A DNA stretch of 64,000 bases, taken from positions 39,370,751-39,434,750 of the forward strand of contig NC_012878.2 in assembly GCF_000003195.3 (NCBI RefSeq), read 5' to 3'. The notes beneath the pieces were generated by a model that saw only the letters and a program-made list of their open reading frames with translations, had not been told where the DNA came from and did no database searches. Within the stretch, counting starts at the first letter, position 1; every line of letters begins with the position of its first letter. The DNA comes from Sorghum bicolor (taxonomy: Eukaryota > Streptophyta > Magnoliopsida > Poales > Poaceae). Below, one piece after another: positions 1 through 11,656 of this stretch. A program made the position numbers and the translations under genes.

Positions 1-721
1 CCTCTAAATAAAATTTCTTTTTAGGCTTAGCAACCAATGTGAGTAGAAATAGATCTTCTAGTTTCTACTAGATTGAGAGAGATAGAGTGGAGGTGTAGAT
101 CGGAGGAAGCCCGACCTGTCGATGTCTACTCCGTGCTTGTACCTGCGAGATCAAGTTCTCCTAACCCGAAGCTTGATCCTAGGATTCTTCAGTAATTCGA
201 CTTCTAAATTCTAGTAAGTTCTTGTTTTATTGTTCTTTGGTTTATGAGTTTACTTTAATCTCTTTACGTAGAGTTTAGAGTAATCATCTCTAGCGTAGAC
301 GTGGTGTTTGGGCTAGGATACTCATAGATATTCCCTGACTAGCTAGACTGTGGTAGTAGCGAGGAACGTGATATTTCCGAGTTACCTTTGCAGACCATAT
401 CTCGTTAACAGGAAGGATAGGGTTTATAGGTGCGGGTTGAACAGCCTCTGTGGTGTCTAGATTCCGTTAGCATTCCCAATAGAACAGTGGATCATCCTTA
501 CCAAGGTTAGAAAGAGACTACTACGGTTGCAGTCTTCTCTATTTATCACTCACATCGAGAAATATTCTTTGTAGCCTAAAAGGTTAGTAGTAATAGACCA
601 GGTTAGTCAGATGCACTCTTTCCAATAGTAAGATACACTCTGGATAACTTTCCGGGTGAAGTGCTCACCGATATCCGTGCGCTTGCGGATCAATTCCTTA
701 TTGCGTTCCTAAATATCAACA
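1..721. repeat. Degenerate LTR-like sequence
   Basis: No coding potential is visible. The right part, including the phrase ATATCCGTGCGCTTGCGGAT at about 673-692, followed by an end of the form ...AAATATCAACA near 721, resembles from memory the 3' end of a grass LTR. I see no partner LTR, PBS or PPT in the window, so this could be a solo LTR or one end of an element that continues to the left. Family not assigned. Confidence 0.35.
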
Positions 722-930
722 GTATGTTAGGCCTGTAGACCACCGGATGGTAAGCAGAGCCAGTGTCGATGGACACACCATCACCCGCTAGATGATACAC
801 CGGGCCAACGTCGAAGGACAATTATCACTGCTAAATGGTATGTCAGGCCAGTGGTGGTAAGATACTGTCACCATCATATGGTACGCTAGACCAACCATGG
901 CAAAAAACCGTCATCGCTAACCCGCAACCG
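722..930. repeat. Degenerate 43-44 bp tandem repeat
   Basis: Four related units begin at about 750, 794, 838 and 881, giving spacings of 44, 44 and 43 bp; a partial unit starts near 722. Units begin with a GTAYRC-like stretch, then a RGRCCA motif, and end with a CCATCACC/CTAGATG-like stretch. The repeats are diverged, so the array is old. It could be a subterminal array of a DNA transposon or a small satellite; nothing coding is seen. Confidence 0.5.
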
Positions 931-999
931 GCGGAGATAAAAGTTGCCGATGACCGCTGACATACAGCAACAGTGGCCAAAACCATCGATAATGAGGGT

Positions 1000-1420
1000 T
1001 TTGGAGCCGGCAGTGTTTAGCTTTCTATAGTAGCGTATTTTGTAATTCTTTCGCTCCTTTATAGTATAGATAGATAAATATTATACAAGTTGTTGATACT
1101 TCAGGTTAATAATTTCCAAGTGAAGGATGCTTGTTGCTTTGAAAACATCACCAATGTGTGATGGTTGTTAGGAGCATGTGTATCTATTCTAGAGTTCCAA
1201 AATAGTTTGTATATTAGGCTGCCAATCTATCACAACACAGTGGTTCTTTTCTAGGTACAATTTTTTAATTCTACATGTGTACTGTCAGATTTCATATACA
1301 GCAGCTGCTCGTCCATGTCCGTGCAATCAGCACCTCTGCCAAGCCCGGGTGCTGCGCATCCCACACATTGACTGTGATGTTACCTCTTGCACGACAGAGG
1401 ACCTGTAGGCTAATGATTAC
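1000..1420. other. Unassigned sequence
   Basis: About 420 bases with no convincing gene or repeat structure. Short AT-rich runs alternate with mixed sequence. The minus strand has a short open stretch around 1275-1450 that could be a host exon relic, but splice signals and frame are too weak to call a gene. Confidence 0.3.
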
Positions 1421-1637
1421 AAGAGCCTCAGGACCACCTCAGGTCCTAAGTTTCACTTCTAATAGGAGTGAATTTTCCACAATTCTACGGTGTTATAATT
1501 TTAGTAGTAGGCAACGTTCCTGTTGACAGTGAGGCATCTATGGTGATTTCATCAATCTCGGTGACATACTGTCCCAATCTTTGCAGATGCTCATAAGTTT
1601 AGGGTTTGCATTGTGCGTTCATAGGAGTGAGTGTTCT
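1420..1637 (+). mobile_element. Retroposon-like 3' end, split by RT-A
   Basis: The sequence from about 1465 (AGGAGTGAATTTTCC) through 1590-1633 (GCTCATAAGTTTAGGG, GTGCGTTCATAGGAGTGAGT) resembles, from memory, a very common grass repeat end of the LINE/SINE type that usually runs on to a TGTACTGTGT plus A-rich tail. RT-A is inserted at 1637/1638, and the tail-like continuation (TGTATTTTAAG... CACAAAAAGTAAC) resumes at 15861-15905. No reverse transcriptase remains. The family assignment is from memory only. Confidence 0.35.
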
Positions 1638-2627
1638 TGTCGGTGTTTTCCCCCGGGGGGGGTCACACCAACGAGTAAATTTGTATGCGTGCTCCCTTTC
1701 CCGGATGGTGATGCAAGAAGACACAGAGATTTATCCTGGTTCGGGCCAGAGAAGGCCCTACGTCCAGCGGGGGGGGGGGAGTTTGTATTATCTTGCACCA
1801 AAGTGCTTATACAGGGGCGAATACAAGCGTGGTATGAAGTGTGGAACTCTACTACGTATGAGTGTGGTCTTGTGTCCTGATGCCCGTTCTATTCCTGAGT
1901 CTCTCCTTTTATAGCTCCAAGGAGAGACCCAGGGTACATGCGTAGATGTTAGAGTAGGGGTCGATAGCCGCATGGAGCGCTGACCTACTCGAGGCTTCCG
2001 TACGGCATGGCCTCGAGCCGTCCCATCTTGATAGCCCGGTGATGATTACGCGTGCTCCTGCGTTCGGCCCTGCCCGCCGCCTCGCGCTGGTTCTGAGGTC
2101 GCATGCTTGTACGGTATGGCGGCGGATCCGGCGGGGTAGCTGTGGTGTTGTCAGTCGACGCCCAACTTGCCCCTAGGAAGGGACCCTGTTCGGTCGAGGG
2201 TCGGACGCCGTGTAATGTGCTGATATCTGGAGCGCTGACCTTGGAGGTCTCGAGGGGGTCCTGATTAGACGTTCCATCCTTGTTCCCTGCGTCCTGACAC
2301 GCCCTTGATCGTTCGGTGGGAAGGCTGCAAAAAGAACGATGGGACAGAAGCCTCCCGTGACCCGTGTGTTAGGTGGGGAAGCGTCAGGTGCATTAAATGC
2401 CCTGGCTCTCGTGCGCGCGTCAGGCGGCGGACAGTGTCCTTGCGCTCGACGCCTCTCGGTTCGCTCGAGCCCGCTTCCGTATTCGACGGCAGTGGTCGCT
2501 CGAGCCCTGACCGATTCGCTCGACGGCATTTCCGTCTTCGAGGCTGCGACCGTCGATGGCCGCGCGTGCGTACGGATGGCCTGGTTATACGCATTGGTGA
2601 GGGTACCCCTTGTTGATACCCTCGACA
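1638..2627 (-). repeat. RT-A 3' LTR
   Basis: Matches 14868-15855 almost base for base, with small differences in G-runs near 1650 and 1770. TG...CA ends are present. On the minus strand a TATA-like CTATAAAAGG lies at about 1905-1915 (also about 15133-15143 in the other LTR), so each LTR carries a promoter driving gag-pol leftward. Confidence 0.95.
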
Positions 2628-2640
2628 GTAGCCCCCGAGT
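2628..2640 (-). other. RT-A polypurine tract
   Basis: Read on the minus strand this is ACTCGGGGGCTAC, a purine-rich run directly abutting the 3' LTR, the usual site of plus-strand priming. The core 12-mer recurs at 2725-2736 and 8239-8250. Confidence 0.8.
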
Positions 2641-3416
2641 CTTCATTCGAGCGCTGGCGCTCGAGTGGAGACTTTCGTTTTTACGGTCGAGCTTCCACGG
2701 GGGCGCGCGAGCGACCCCGCAGGGGTAGCCCCCGAGCCCTCGAGGGAGTATTCAACTCCTTCGAGGGTTATTTTGCCAAAATTGCAGAAACGCTGTCAAC
2801 ACCCGTGGTGGAAGGTTCTGTTCGGCTTTGCCTTGCGTGGAGGTTTCGACGTACTCTCGATAGAGCGAGCGTCTTCCACCCCAGATTGAGTTCCTAGCGG
2901 GTAGTCCAAGTGAGAACCTGTGCCCCTTTCGAGGGGGTCAGCTGTAGCCCAGAGGCGTCCTCATAAAGCGGGGTCGACGTGGTCGGGGATACCGGTCTCA
3001 TTCGATAGAGTCCAGCGGCTCGATGCCTCCCTTCGGGGGGATTCCTCTCGACTGTCTCGACCCCGCCTTGGACATCGCCAGCGAGTCCTCGAGGCGGGCC
3101 TCGATTTTCGACCGCTCGCTGGGGATCCCTGACTCTTGGTGCTCGAGATCGGCTGTCGAACCCTTTCGACGGGCCAGCCATCGACCTCTCGAGACTATCC
3201 TGGGCGCATACCTTGGCTTACAAAGTAAGGAAACTGCCGTGCCGGTTCGTCTTTCTGCCCGTTGGGCGCACCTTTTGAGGTAAGTGACGTTGCGACACTG
3301 TATCGGCGTGGAATTCGGAGCGTCTGGCCTGTGTGGAGAGAAAGGACCGTTAGACGGCGCATTTATGGGAGGGAGTTACCTTATTTCTCGGATCTGTCCG
3401 TTGGCGGACTGCTGCC
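2641..3416 (+). other. GC-rich non-coding leader between 3' LTR and antisense gene
   Basis: No convincing ORF. The stretch is full of TCGA-cored words (CTCGAG at about 2660, 2739, 3088, 3140 and 3188) and holds a second copy of the PPT-like 12-mer at 2725. It lies upstream of a TATA box and is therefore the likely promoter region of the plus-strand extra gene. Confidence 0.6.
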
Positions 3417-3424
3417 TATAAATA
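3417..3424 (+). promoter_or_regulatory. TATA box of RT-A antisense gene
   Basis: TATAAATA lies 133 bp upstream of the ATG at 3557, in a GC-rich context. It is independent of the LTR promoters, which face the other way. A transcript would start near 3450, leaving a CT-rich leader of about 100 nt. Confidence 0.6.
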
Positions 3425-3556
3425 CGTCGTGGCGTCGCCGCCGTTCCTCTCCCTTCCGCCTTCTCGCTTTTATTCTCTCGTCGCCTTTGCTTTCTCGCCG
3501 TCTCACGCGCACACGCCTCCTCGAGCTGTAGTGAATCTACCGTCCCTCCAGCCGAC

Positions 3557-6500
3557 ATGCCTGTAAGACTCGTCGCCGCCGACGACTGGCGCCCGTCGTC
3601 GATGATGGAGCACCGGTTGTTAGAGCTTGAGAAAGAGGGACTGCTGCGCCGCCGTACCTCGCTATCGTCGCCAGTGTGGATCGCGCCGCCAGCGAGTCAC
3701 AGGAGGCCTCAGCCGCCCGAGGGCTACGTGGTGTCGTTCGCCAAGTTCCACTGCCACGGTCTGGGCGTGCCCCCGAGCCGCTTCATGCGGGCCCTCTGCT
3801 TCCATTATGGGGTGGAGCTCCAGCACTTCTCTCCGAATGCCATCACCGTAGCGGCGGTCTTCGCCGCCGTATGTGAGGGTTACTTGGGGATGATGCCGCA
3901 CTGGGAGCTGTGGCTCCACCTCTACAGGGGCGAGCTTTTCCATGCCCCCACCGGAACCACGGGCGTAAGGGAACCCGTGCGGGCGGGATGCCTCAATCTG
4001 GTGCAGAAGACGGGGAAGACGGACAGGCCGCGGGAGTACATCCCGGTAGGGTTATCGACCAACCACGCCGGCTGGGACTCCCAGTGGTTTTATCTGCGGA
4101 ACGATGACAACCTCCTGCCTTCCTACTCGGGCCGTCTGATCATGGAGCGTCCAGCGGATTGGACATACGGCGTCGTCCAAGCTCATCAATCTCGGCTCGA
4201 CCCCCTCCTCGACGCCCTGAAGAAGCTTCGCCAGGAGGGTTTGACCGCCGCTCTCGTCCTCTCGGCCGTCCATCACCGGAGAGTTCTCCCTTTGATGTCT
4301 CGACCGTTGAGGATGGACGAGATGGGCCCTGGTGTCTCATCTCGGGACCTTGAGGCGTGTCGGATGTCCAACGAGGCTCCGGCGGACGACGAAGTCGCGG
4401 CCCGAGTCAGGGCTGCAATTGCCGGTGATTTTCAGCCGGAGCATGTTAACGGCTTCCCCATGAGACCTGACGCAGGCTCGATCGATCTGGTACGCCTTCT
4501 TCTTGCGCGCAGCCTCGATTCTGGGTTTCCTTTCTCCCCTCTCTTTTTTCTAAGTCTACCTTAGTTTTGGCAGGGTCGGATTGATGTCCGGTCCTCGAGG
4601 CCTCCGGTAAAGGAGGACGAGGTCGATCGTGACAAACGGCGCCAATCTGCCGAAAAGCTAAAGTCTGCGAAGGACTCTGCGAAGAAGGGGGAGAAGAAGA
4701 AAAACCTCTACCGCCAAGCATTAGAGGCGCGTCGAGCCAAATCCAGGCAGAGGGGGGAGCCTGAGGAAGAATCCCCTAACGATGATGACGAGGACAGCGA
4801 CGACTCCGAGGGGATGGCGTCGCGCCTCGATCGGATTCTCGAGGGCCCGCCTCGAGGTGACGTCGACGCCCCCCGAACGGAGGTGCCTGAGGAGGGTCCG
4901 AGCGGATCTCGTCGCCCCCGGGCCGACACCCCTCCCGCGCCCAAGGCGGGCCAAGACGCACCGCGCCCTCCCCCGGTGCCCAGGGAGAGCAGTCTGGCTA
5001 GGCCCCAGGCGTCGGGGCCACTAACTCGTGGTCGCGCCGCGGCCTCTGAGAAAGGAGATGTCGGCCGTAGGAGCGCCAGTCCCGGCGCCCGCCAGGCGGG
5101 GACCGACGTGCCTAAGCCAGCGCCTGCCCTCGAGGGGCCTGGAGCCCCGACGCGGGGTGGCTCGAGGCCCACTGGTCGGGGTGGTGGAAGGCGAGCCGTT
5201 CTCCCTGTGGGGTAAGCCTTTTTGATGTTGCAGTTTTTGTCTTCCCATTCTTCCACCTTTCCTCATATGCCAACCTTTTCTCAGGCTGAAGCGGACCCTT
5301 GAGCAGGCCCAACCGTCCATGGCAAAGAAGCTCAGAACGGGTGCCGCCTCCAAGGAACCAGGTTCGTAGTTTATTTCTGCGCGTTGCGATGTTCCTGTGT
5401 CGGTTATCATAACGTCTGACCCTTACCCTTTGTTTCGTAGGCTCCTCCAGCTCCCAACCTCCAGCCGGCGTCGAGAGGGCTCCGTCTCGTCCCGCGCCTA
5501 CTCCGTTGCCGCCGACTCGTGATGAGGCGCCCCAGACGCAAGCGTCAGAGGGAGCCCCCGAGCCCCCACGATTGGGGGTCGAGGGGGAACCCATCACCAT
5601 CAGCGATACGTCCGATGGTAACGAAGCGTCTGGGGGCGCTCGCCCTATGGAGGAGGAAGCGTCGACCCCCAACGTCGCGGGATCGACTCCCTGGCCCGCC
5701 GGCCTCCGCACCCTCGAGGAGCAGAGGAAGAAGAGGGAGGAGGATGAACAGCGGGAGCACGAGGCGGCGCGGCGGCCACGGGAGCATGAGGCACAGCAAC
5801 AGCAGCAACAACAACAGCAGCAGCAACAGCAACAGCAGCAGCAGCAACAGCAACAACAGCAGCAACCACCGCAGCAGCAACTGCAGCAGCGGCAGGCGGG
5901 CCAAGAGGAGGGACCGCTCGAGCCTCCGCCCCAAGGTTCGGCCCAGCCAGTGCTACCGGAGCCGCAAGAGCTCGGCGAGGAGGAGGACCTACCGGTGTAC
6001 GGCCCCCCAACCCCGGCGTGGCTCCTCCCGGGGGCACCGGCTGCGATCCGGGCAGAGCCGGGGCGTGCGGACGGAGTGGTGGCGCTCGCCTGCCTGAAGC
6101 GCACGCCTCTCGACGCCGAGTCTGATATCAAGAGGACAATTTACGGCATGGACGGGATCGCTCCAGGGTTCCTCCGGGAACGTCGGGCATGGGAGGACCG
6201 CTTTCCTTCCGAGGAGGATGAAATTGGGGCATCGGGGACCAAGGATGGAACCTGGAAGACGGTGGACGACGACGGACGGTTCCCATGCCTCGTCAACCTG
6301 TTCCTGCGCCATGGGGGCTCCCTCGAGACCGTCGAGGGCCTCATCCGCGGCGTTAAGGCGCGGGCTGACCGGGAGATGGAGCATTGGTGCCCCGACCGCA
6401 TCCGTATCCGGGCCTCCCACGACCCGTCTTAGCCCGACATCTTCCTCGACGATCGGAAGGAAGCGGAGAAGTGGGAACACGTCGAGGAGCTCCGCCTTTG

Positions 6501-7860
6501 GATGAAGCATGTGGTGGGGCTCCTCTCGGACGTTATCAACAACGGGCTCGACCCGGCTTATTTCGTAAGTGTTTCTCGAACTCCAATCCTCATGGTGCTT
6601 TCAGGTTTCTGTATTCTAATCCATCCGACTCTTGATTCGCAGGATATGAAAGAGACCTCCCGCATCAAGTCCAGCTTCATACACGCCACGAGGGGCGGTT
6701 GGGAGCAGCTCCCCCTCCTCAAGGATCAACTCCTCGAGTCGCCGGAAAAGCTCCTTAAAGCTTACAAAGATCTCATAGCGCTTGAGGAGGAGAAGAAGGC
6801 GAGGGAGGCTGCCCTGGCTGAGGCCCGAGAGGCCTCGAAGAAGGCGGAGGAGGAGACGATGCAGCTACGGGAGCGGGCTCTTACGGTCGAGGAAGCCGCG
6901 TCCAGAGCCCGGGAGGAGGCCCTGTCCTACAAGAGCGTTATCACGGATCTAGACAAGGAGAAGGGCCTCCTTAAATCCGACCTGGACTCTCTCCGAGAGT
7001 CCTTCCGAAAGAAGAAGGTGGAGCACGTGAACGGCGAGGTCGCCAGGGGCGCCGCGGAGGAAGCCAAGAAGAAGGCCCTCGAAGATCTCGAGGCGGAGCG
7101 GGCTCGATCCCGCAGTCTCTCTAACGACGTCGAGCGTCTGAAGGGAGAATTGCTGGAGAAGAGTGGGGCCATTGCTCAGGCTGGCAAGGCGATGGAGGAT
7201 CTCCGCGATGCCAACACCGAGCTGGCACGCTCCAACAAAGAGATCGAGGGGGCCAACACCAGGCTGGTCGGCGAGAACACGGCCCTCGAGGAGACCGTAC
7301 GTGGTATGTTTCCTCTATCAGATTTCTTTTTCCGAGGTGTGCTTAGTTTTTCCTAAGGTTTCTTTGTATTGGCTTTTACAGGGCTCAAGGACGAGCTCCT
7401 GGCCGCCCAAGCCGAGGCTCGCAACGCCAAGGCTCAGCTCGAGGCGGAGGTTGCTTTGAACCGTCGAGTACGGACGGCGATAAGTGATCTCTCGACCTCT
7501 TGGGAGGTCGAGCCTATGGATGAGTCGAGGGAGGACGCTCGAGGCGACGCCCTGGTCGACCAGTTGTGCTACATAGGCGCGACGCTGCGAGATCGGGTGC
7601 GGGACGCCCTCCATATCGGGGTGAAGCGGGCGATGGCGGTTGTCTGCTCGGGCTTCTCCTACGACATGGAGGTGGTGTCCCATGGCTTCGTCACCGACAT
7701 CTCTAAGACCGACGCGGAGAACGAGGAGAGGCTCCATGCCTTGATCGACGACGCGGAGGCTCCTGGGGAAAGGTTGGCCAAGCTTTTCGAGCCTGAGGTG
7801 CTCCCTCCTGAGGCTAGCTCGGGCGGAGGCGAGGGCGGTGAGGATCGTGCCGCGGACTAA
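3557..7860 (+). pseudogene. Extra antisense gene of RT-A (Transposase_28-like N-terminus, coiled-coil C-terminus), six exons, one stop
   Basis: Six exons can be joined by consistent GT-AG introns of 73-84 bp: 3557-4489, 4574-5211, 5285-5361, 5441-6564, 6643-7303 and 7382-7860. They keep one frame over 1303 codons, with a single in-frame TAG at 6430-6432 (codon 880). Exon 1 (residues 1-311) resembles the plant family Pfam calls Transposase_28, 'putative gypsy type transposon', with the FMRALCFHYGVEL and FAAVCEGYLGM patterns. Exon 2 has a basic NLS-like run (about 335-370) and an acidic D/E/S run. Exon 4 carries a 24-residue-scale polyglutamine tract. Exons 4-6 are strongly charged and heptad-like, predicting a coiled coil at about 930-1140. 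Tat elements are known to carry sense or antisense extra ORFs here; the function is unknown. The domain match is from memory. The introns make exons outside the first look like isolated ORFs. Confidence 0.75.
5795..5892 (+). repeat. CAG/CAA microsatellite (polyglutamine)
   Basis: An uninterrupted run of CAR codons, mostly glutamine, in exon 4 of the RT-A antisense gene, with two prolines near the end. The CAG/CAA mix suggests selection or age rather than a fresh slippage product. On the opposite strand the same repeat makes spurious poly-Cys, poly-Leu and poly-Ala frames. Confidence 0.9.
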
Positions 7861-8428
7861 GGCCTGCGAGCCTGCTCAGGGCGCCTGAGGCCCCTTGTAC
7901 AATACTTTGTGAATTCTGTGGTTAACTGATGCTGTATCACTTTCGTAATTGTCAGATGCTTATTTTGTCTTTCCGCTTGATGCTTTCGTCTCTCTTTGCG
8001 CCTACGTTTGTATCCCTTGCTCGATTTTTCGTAAAAGACCACCTCGATCACTTCAATGGTGGGGAAGCGAGTAGAGTTTCCGTAGCCCGGGGGCGTAGGA
8101 GTTGTCTAGCTCGTTGTCCCTCGGCCTTTGAGGGGCTCGAGGTGCCTTAGCAACTTGAACCGTGCAAGGTTTACTATGTAAGAAAAGAAAACTTCTCGGT
8201 TTTTTCGATACTCGGGGGGGGGGGGTGTCGTCCCCCTGGTAGCCCCCGAGGGGGTGCTGACTATGATGGGTCATAGTCGGCGCCCCCTTCTAACGTCGAG
8301 ATCGTGATTTATTAATCTTCTCGGCGCAAAGAAAGAAGAATTGTTTCGAGGGAAAGACTTTATTTATTCATTCATTCGTTTACAAAGTCTTGGTACAAAA
8401 CGTAAGCAGGAACATAAGTTTAGAACTT
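7861..8428. other. Convergent 3' region between antisense gene and pol
   Basis: No ORF of note. The plus-strand gene ends at 7860 and pol ends at 8429 on the minus strand, so this 570 bp is where the two transcripts would converge and share terminators. It contains a G-run at 8215-8225, an exact copy of the PPT-like 12-mer at 8239-8250, and a small inverted repeat (TGACTATGATGGGTCATAGTC) around 8258. Confidence 0.6.
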
Positions 8429-10291
8429 CTAGGGGTAGAATCGACGTAGCTGTTCGATGTTCCATGCGTTGGTGAGAATTGCCCCCTTTTCGTCCGCTAG
8501 CTTGTACGTTCCCGGCTTTAGGACCTCGGCTACCACGTACGGACCTTCCCAAGGCGGAGTCAGCTTGTGGCGTCCCTGATTGCTTTGCCGGCGTCATAGG
8601 ACTAGGTCACCCACGTTGAGGTCCCTCTTGCGCACATGCTTGTCGTGGTAGCGTCGAAGCCTTTGCTGATATCTGGCAGAGTTGAGGAGGGCCATGTCTC
8701 TAGCCTCCTCAAGTTGGTCGACCGCGTTTTCTTGAGTCTCTTTGTTCGATTGCTCGTTGTAGGCCTTGAGTCGAGGTGACCCATACTCGAGGTCTGTGGG
8801 CAGGATAGCCTCAGAGCCGTAGACTATGAAGAACGGGGTGTATTTTGTGGCCTTGCTTGGTGTTGTCCTAAGGCTCCATAGGATTGAGGAAAGCTCCTCG
8901 ACCCATTTTTTGCCGAATTTCTTCAATCTATTGTAGATCCTTGGCTTGAGTCCTTGCAAAATCATGCCGTTGGCACGCTCGACTTGGTCGTTAGTTCGAG
9001 GGTGGGCTACTGCAGACCAGTTCACACGGATGTGATGCCGATCGCAGAAGTCCAAGAACTTTTTGCCGGTGAATTGGGTGCCGTTGTCGGTGATGATGAC
9101 ATTGGGGATCCCAAACCGATGGATAATGTCGGTGAAGAAAAGGACGGCCTGCTCGGAGCGGATGTTGGTGATGGGTCGAGCCTCGATCCATTTGGAGAAC
9201 TTGTCAATGGCCACCAGCAAATGGGTGAATCCTCCTTTTGCCTTTTGTAGAGGTCCTACTAAATCGAGCTCCCACACCGCAAACGACCAGGTAATGGGGA
9301 TCATCTGAAGAGCGTGGGCAGGCAGATGCGTCTGCTTGGCGTAGAACTGACACCCGTGACATGATCTTACGAGCTCGATGGCGTCCGCCACGGCCGTTGG
9401 CCAGTAGAAGCCTTGTCGAAAAGCGTTCCCTACAAGGGTCCGTGGAGCGGCGTGGTGACCGCAAGCCCCCGAGTGCAGGTCATCGAGGAGTTTTCGGCCT
9501 TCTTCCACAGTGATGCAACGTTGCAAGACCCCCGTCGGGCTCCATCGATATAGCTCGTTGTCTTCGCCATAGATCACATATGATTTGGCCCGCCGAGCGA
9601 TACGACGAGCTTCTGACCTGTCTTCTGGCAACTCGCCGCGGATAAGGCAGTCGAGGAACGGTGTGCGCCAATCGAATGGTCGGCCTGGTCGTCGTTCTAT
9701 CTCCATCATTGCTTCCACCATCAAGAGCGTATCGACAGCGTTGGTCGGTTGGGCGGTGGTGGCGTCGACGCCAGCCCCCGTGCCTAGGTCGACGGATGGC
9801 TCATGAAGATCTTTTGAGAATGCATCAGGCGGCACCGTGCCTCTGGTCGATGCGATCTTGGCGAGTTCGTCGGCTGCCTCGTTGTAGCGTCGAGCGACAT
9901 GGACAAGCTCGAGACCGTGGAACCTGTCTTCGAGTCGGCGGACCTCCTTGCAGTACGCTTCCATTTTTGGGTCGTGGCAGCTCGAGGTTTTCATTACTTG
10001 GTCGATGACGAGTTGGGAGTCTCCTCGGACGTCGAGGCGTCGGACTCCTAACTCGATAGCGATCTTGAGACCGTTGACCAGGGCCTCATATTCTGCGACA
10101 TTGTTTGATGCGGCAAAATGAATCCTGATTACATACCTCATGTGGACGCCTAAGGGTGAGATGAACAGCAGGCCGGCCCCGGCCCCAGTTTTCATGAGTG
10201 ACCCGTCGAAATACATTGTCCACAGCTCCGCCTGGACCTGAGTCGGGGGAAGCTGGGAGTCCGTCCATTCCGCGACGAAGTCTACCAGGGC
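8429..10291 (-). pseudogene. RT-A pol: archaeal-type RNase H and integrase
   Basis: Minus-strand frame continuous with the RT part except for a TAA at 10292-10294; a TGA at 8594-8596 removes the last 55 codons, after which the same frame continues to a natural TAG at 8429-8431. The first domain (about 10216-9850) has the MYFDGSLMKTGAGAG start and the GDSQLVIDQ motif of the second, archaeal-type RNase H found in Tat elements. Integrase follows: an HHCC zinc-binding region (SGACGHHAAP ... CHGCQFY, about 9490-9340) and a DDE core (WELDLVGPL, TDNGTQFTG, QVERANG, about 9270-8960). The last glycine of the usual NGQ-E motif is aspartate here. It would insert the cDNA into host DNA. Confidence 0.85.
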
Positions 10292-11656
10292 TTACGATTT
10301 GATGGCCTTCCGAGGCGCGTAAGTGAGAGTCTCACTCATGAGCTCGACCGACCATTTTGCTATTCTTCCCGTGGCCTCTTTGCTCTGGATTATTTCTCCT
10401 AAAGGGAAAGACGAAACCACCGTGATGGGGTGACCGAGGAAGTAATGCTGCAGCTTGCGGCGGGCAAGGATTACGGCGTAGATAAGCTTCTGGATTTGGG
10501 GATAACGCGTCTTGGTCTCCGAAAGCACCTCGCTGACGAAATAGACTGGCCTTTGGACCGGCAGCGCATGACCCTCCTCTTGTCTTTCGACCACCACCGC
10601 CGCGCTGACGACCTGGGTCGTCGACGCGACGTAGAGGAGCAGCGGCTCCGCAGGTTGAGGTGGAACCAGGACTGGGGTCGAGGTCAGCGTCTTCTTCAGC
10701 CTTTCGAGTGCTTCCTCGGCCTCGGGGGTCCAAGAAAAACGCTCGACCTTCTTTAGAAGTCGATATAATGGTAATGCCTTTTCTCCTAGTCTCGAGATGA
10801 AACGGCTCAGAGCCGCCAGGCACCCCGTGACTCTCTGTACACCCTTGATGTCTCGGATCGGCCCCATTTTCGTGATGGCCGAGACTTTCTCGAGGTTGGC
10901 CTCGATGCCGCGCTGTGAAACGATGTAACCTAGGAGCATGCCTCGAGGCACACCGAAAACGCACTTCTCGGGATTGAGCTTGATCCGGCTGGTGTGTAGG
11001 CAGCTAAAGGCAATCTCGAGGTCCTGGATCAGGTCTCCTCGTCGCTTTGACTTGACGACAATGTCGTCGACGTAGGCCTCGACCGTGGACCCTATATGTT
11101 CGCCAAACACGTGGAGCATGCAACGTTGATACGTGGCTCCCGCGTTTCGAAGCCCGAATGGCATGGTCACGTAGCAATACATCCCAAAAGGCGTGATGAA
11201 AGAGGTCGCGAGCTGGTCGGACTCCTTCATTTTTATTTGGTGGTAACCAAAATATGCATCAAGGAAAGAAAGGGTTTCACATCCCGCGGTAGAATCGACA
11301 ATCTGATCAATGCGTGGCAATGGAAAGGGAACTTTTGGACATGCTTTATTCAGACTAGTATAATCGACACACATCCTCATTTTCCCATTCTTTTTCTTAA
11401 CTAATACAGGGTTTGCTAACCAGTCAGGATGATGGACCTCCTTGATGAATCCAACCGTCAAAAGCTTGTGGACTTCCTCGCCAATGATCTTGCGCTTCTC
11501 CTCGTCGAATCGGCGCAACCACTGCTTCACTGGCTTGGAACCGGCTCGAATCTCCAAGGAGTGCTCGGCGACTTCCCTCAGTATGCCTGGCATGTCCGAG
11601 GGACTCCATGCAAACATGTCGGCATTTGCACGGAGAAAGTCGACGAGCACAGCTTC
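10292..11656 (-). pseudogene. RT-A pol: reverse transcriptase and first RNase H
   Basis: Reverse transcriptase of the Ty3/gypsy type, with [36 protein letters not shown] and the catalytic [10 protein letters not shown] box in order, followed by the thumb and a gypsy RNase H. In that RNase H the usual D at the start of the domain is replaced ([11 protein letters not shown]), as is common in Tat elements where the second RNase H has taken over. The frame is cut from protease by a TAG at 11657-11659 and from the next domain by a TAA at 10292-10294. Both could arise from glutamine codons by one C-to-T change. Confidence 0.88.

Noticed and set aside
2173..2646. Arg-rich ORFs on both strands, repeated at 15401-15905
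   Set aside because: RT-A LTR sequence; no start context or family.
5545..6131. Long minus-strand and alternate-frame ORFs with poly-Cys, poly-Leu, poly-Ala or poly-Asn runs
   Set aside because: They are frame shadows of the CAG/CAA tract in the RT-A antisense gene.
9204..9464. Alternate-frame ORFs over the RT-A integrase and RT
   Set aside because: Shadows of the true pol frame in a GC-rich, low-stop sequence.
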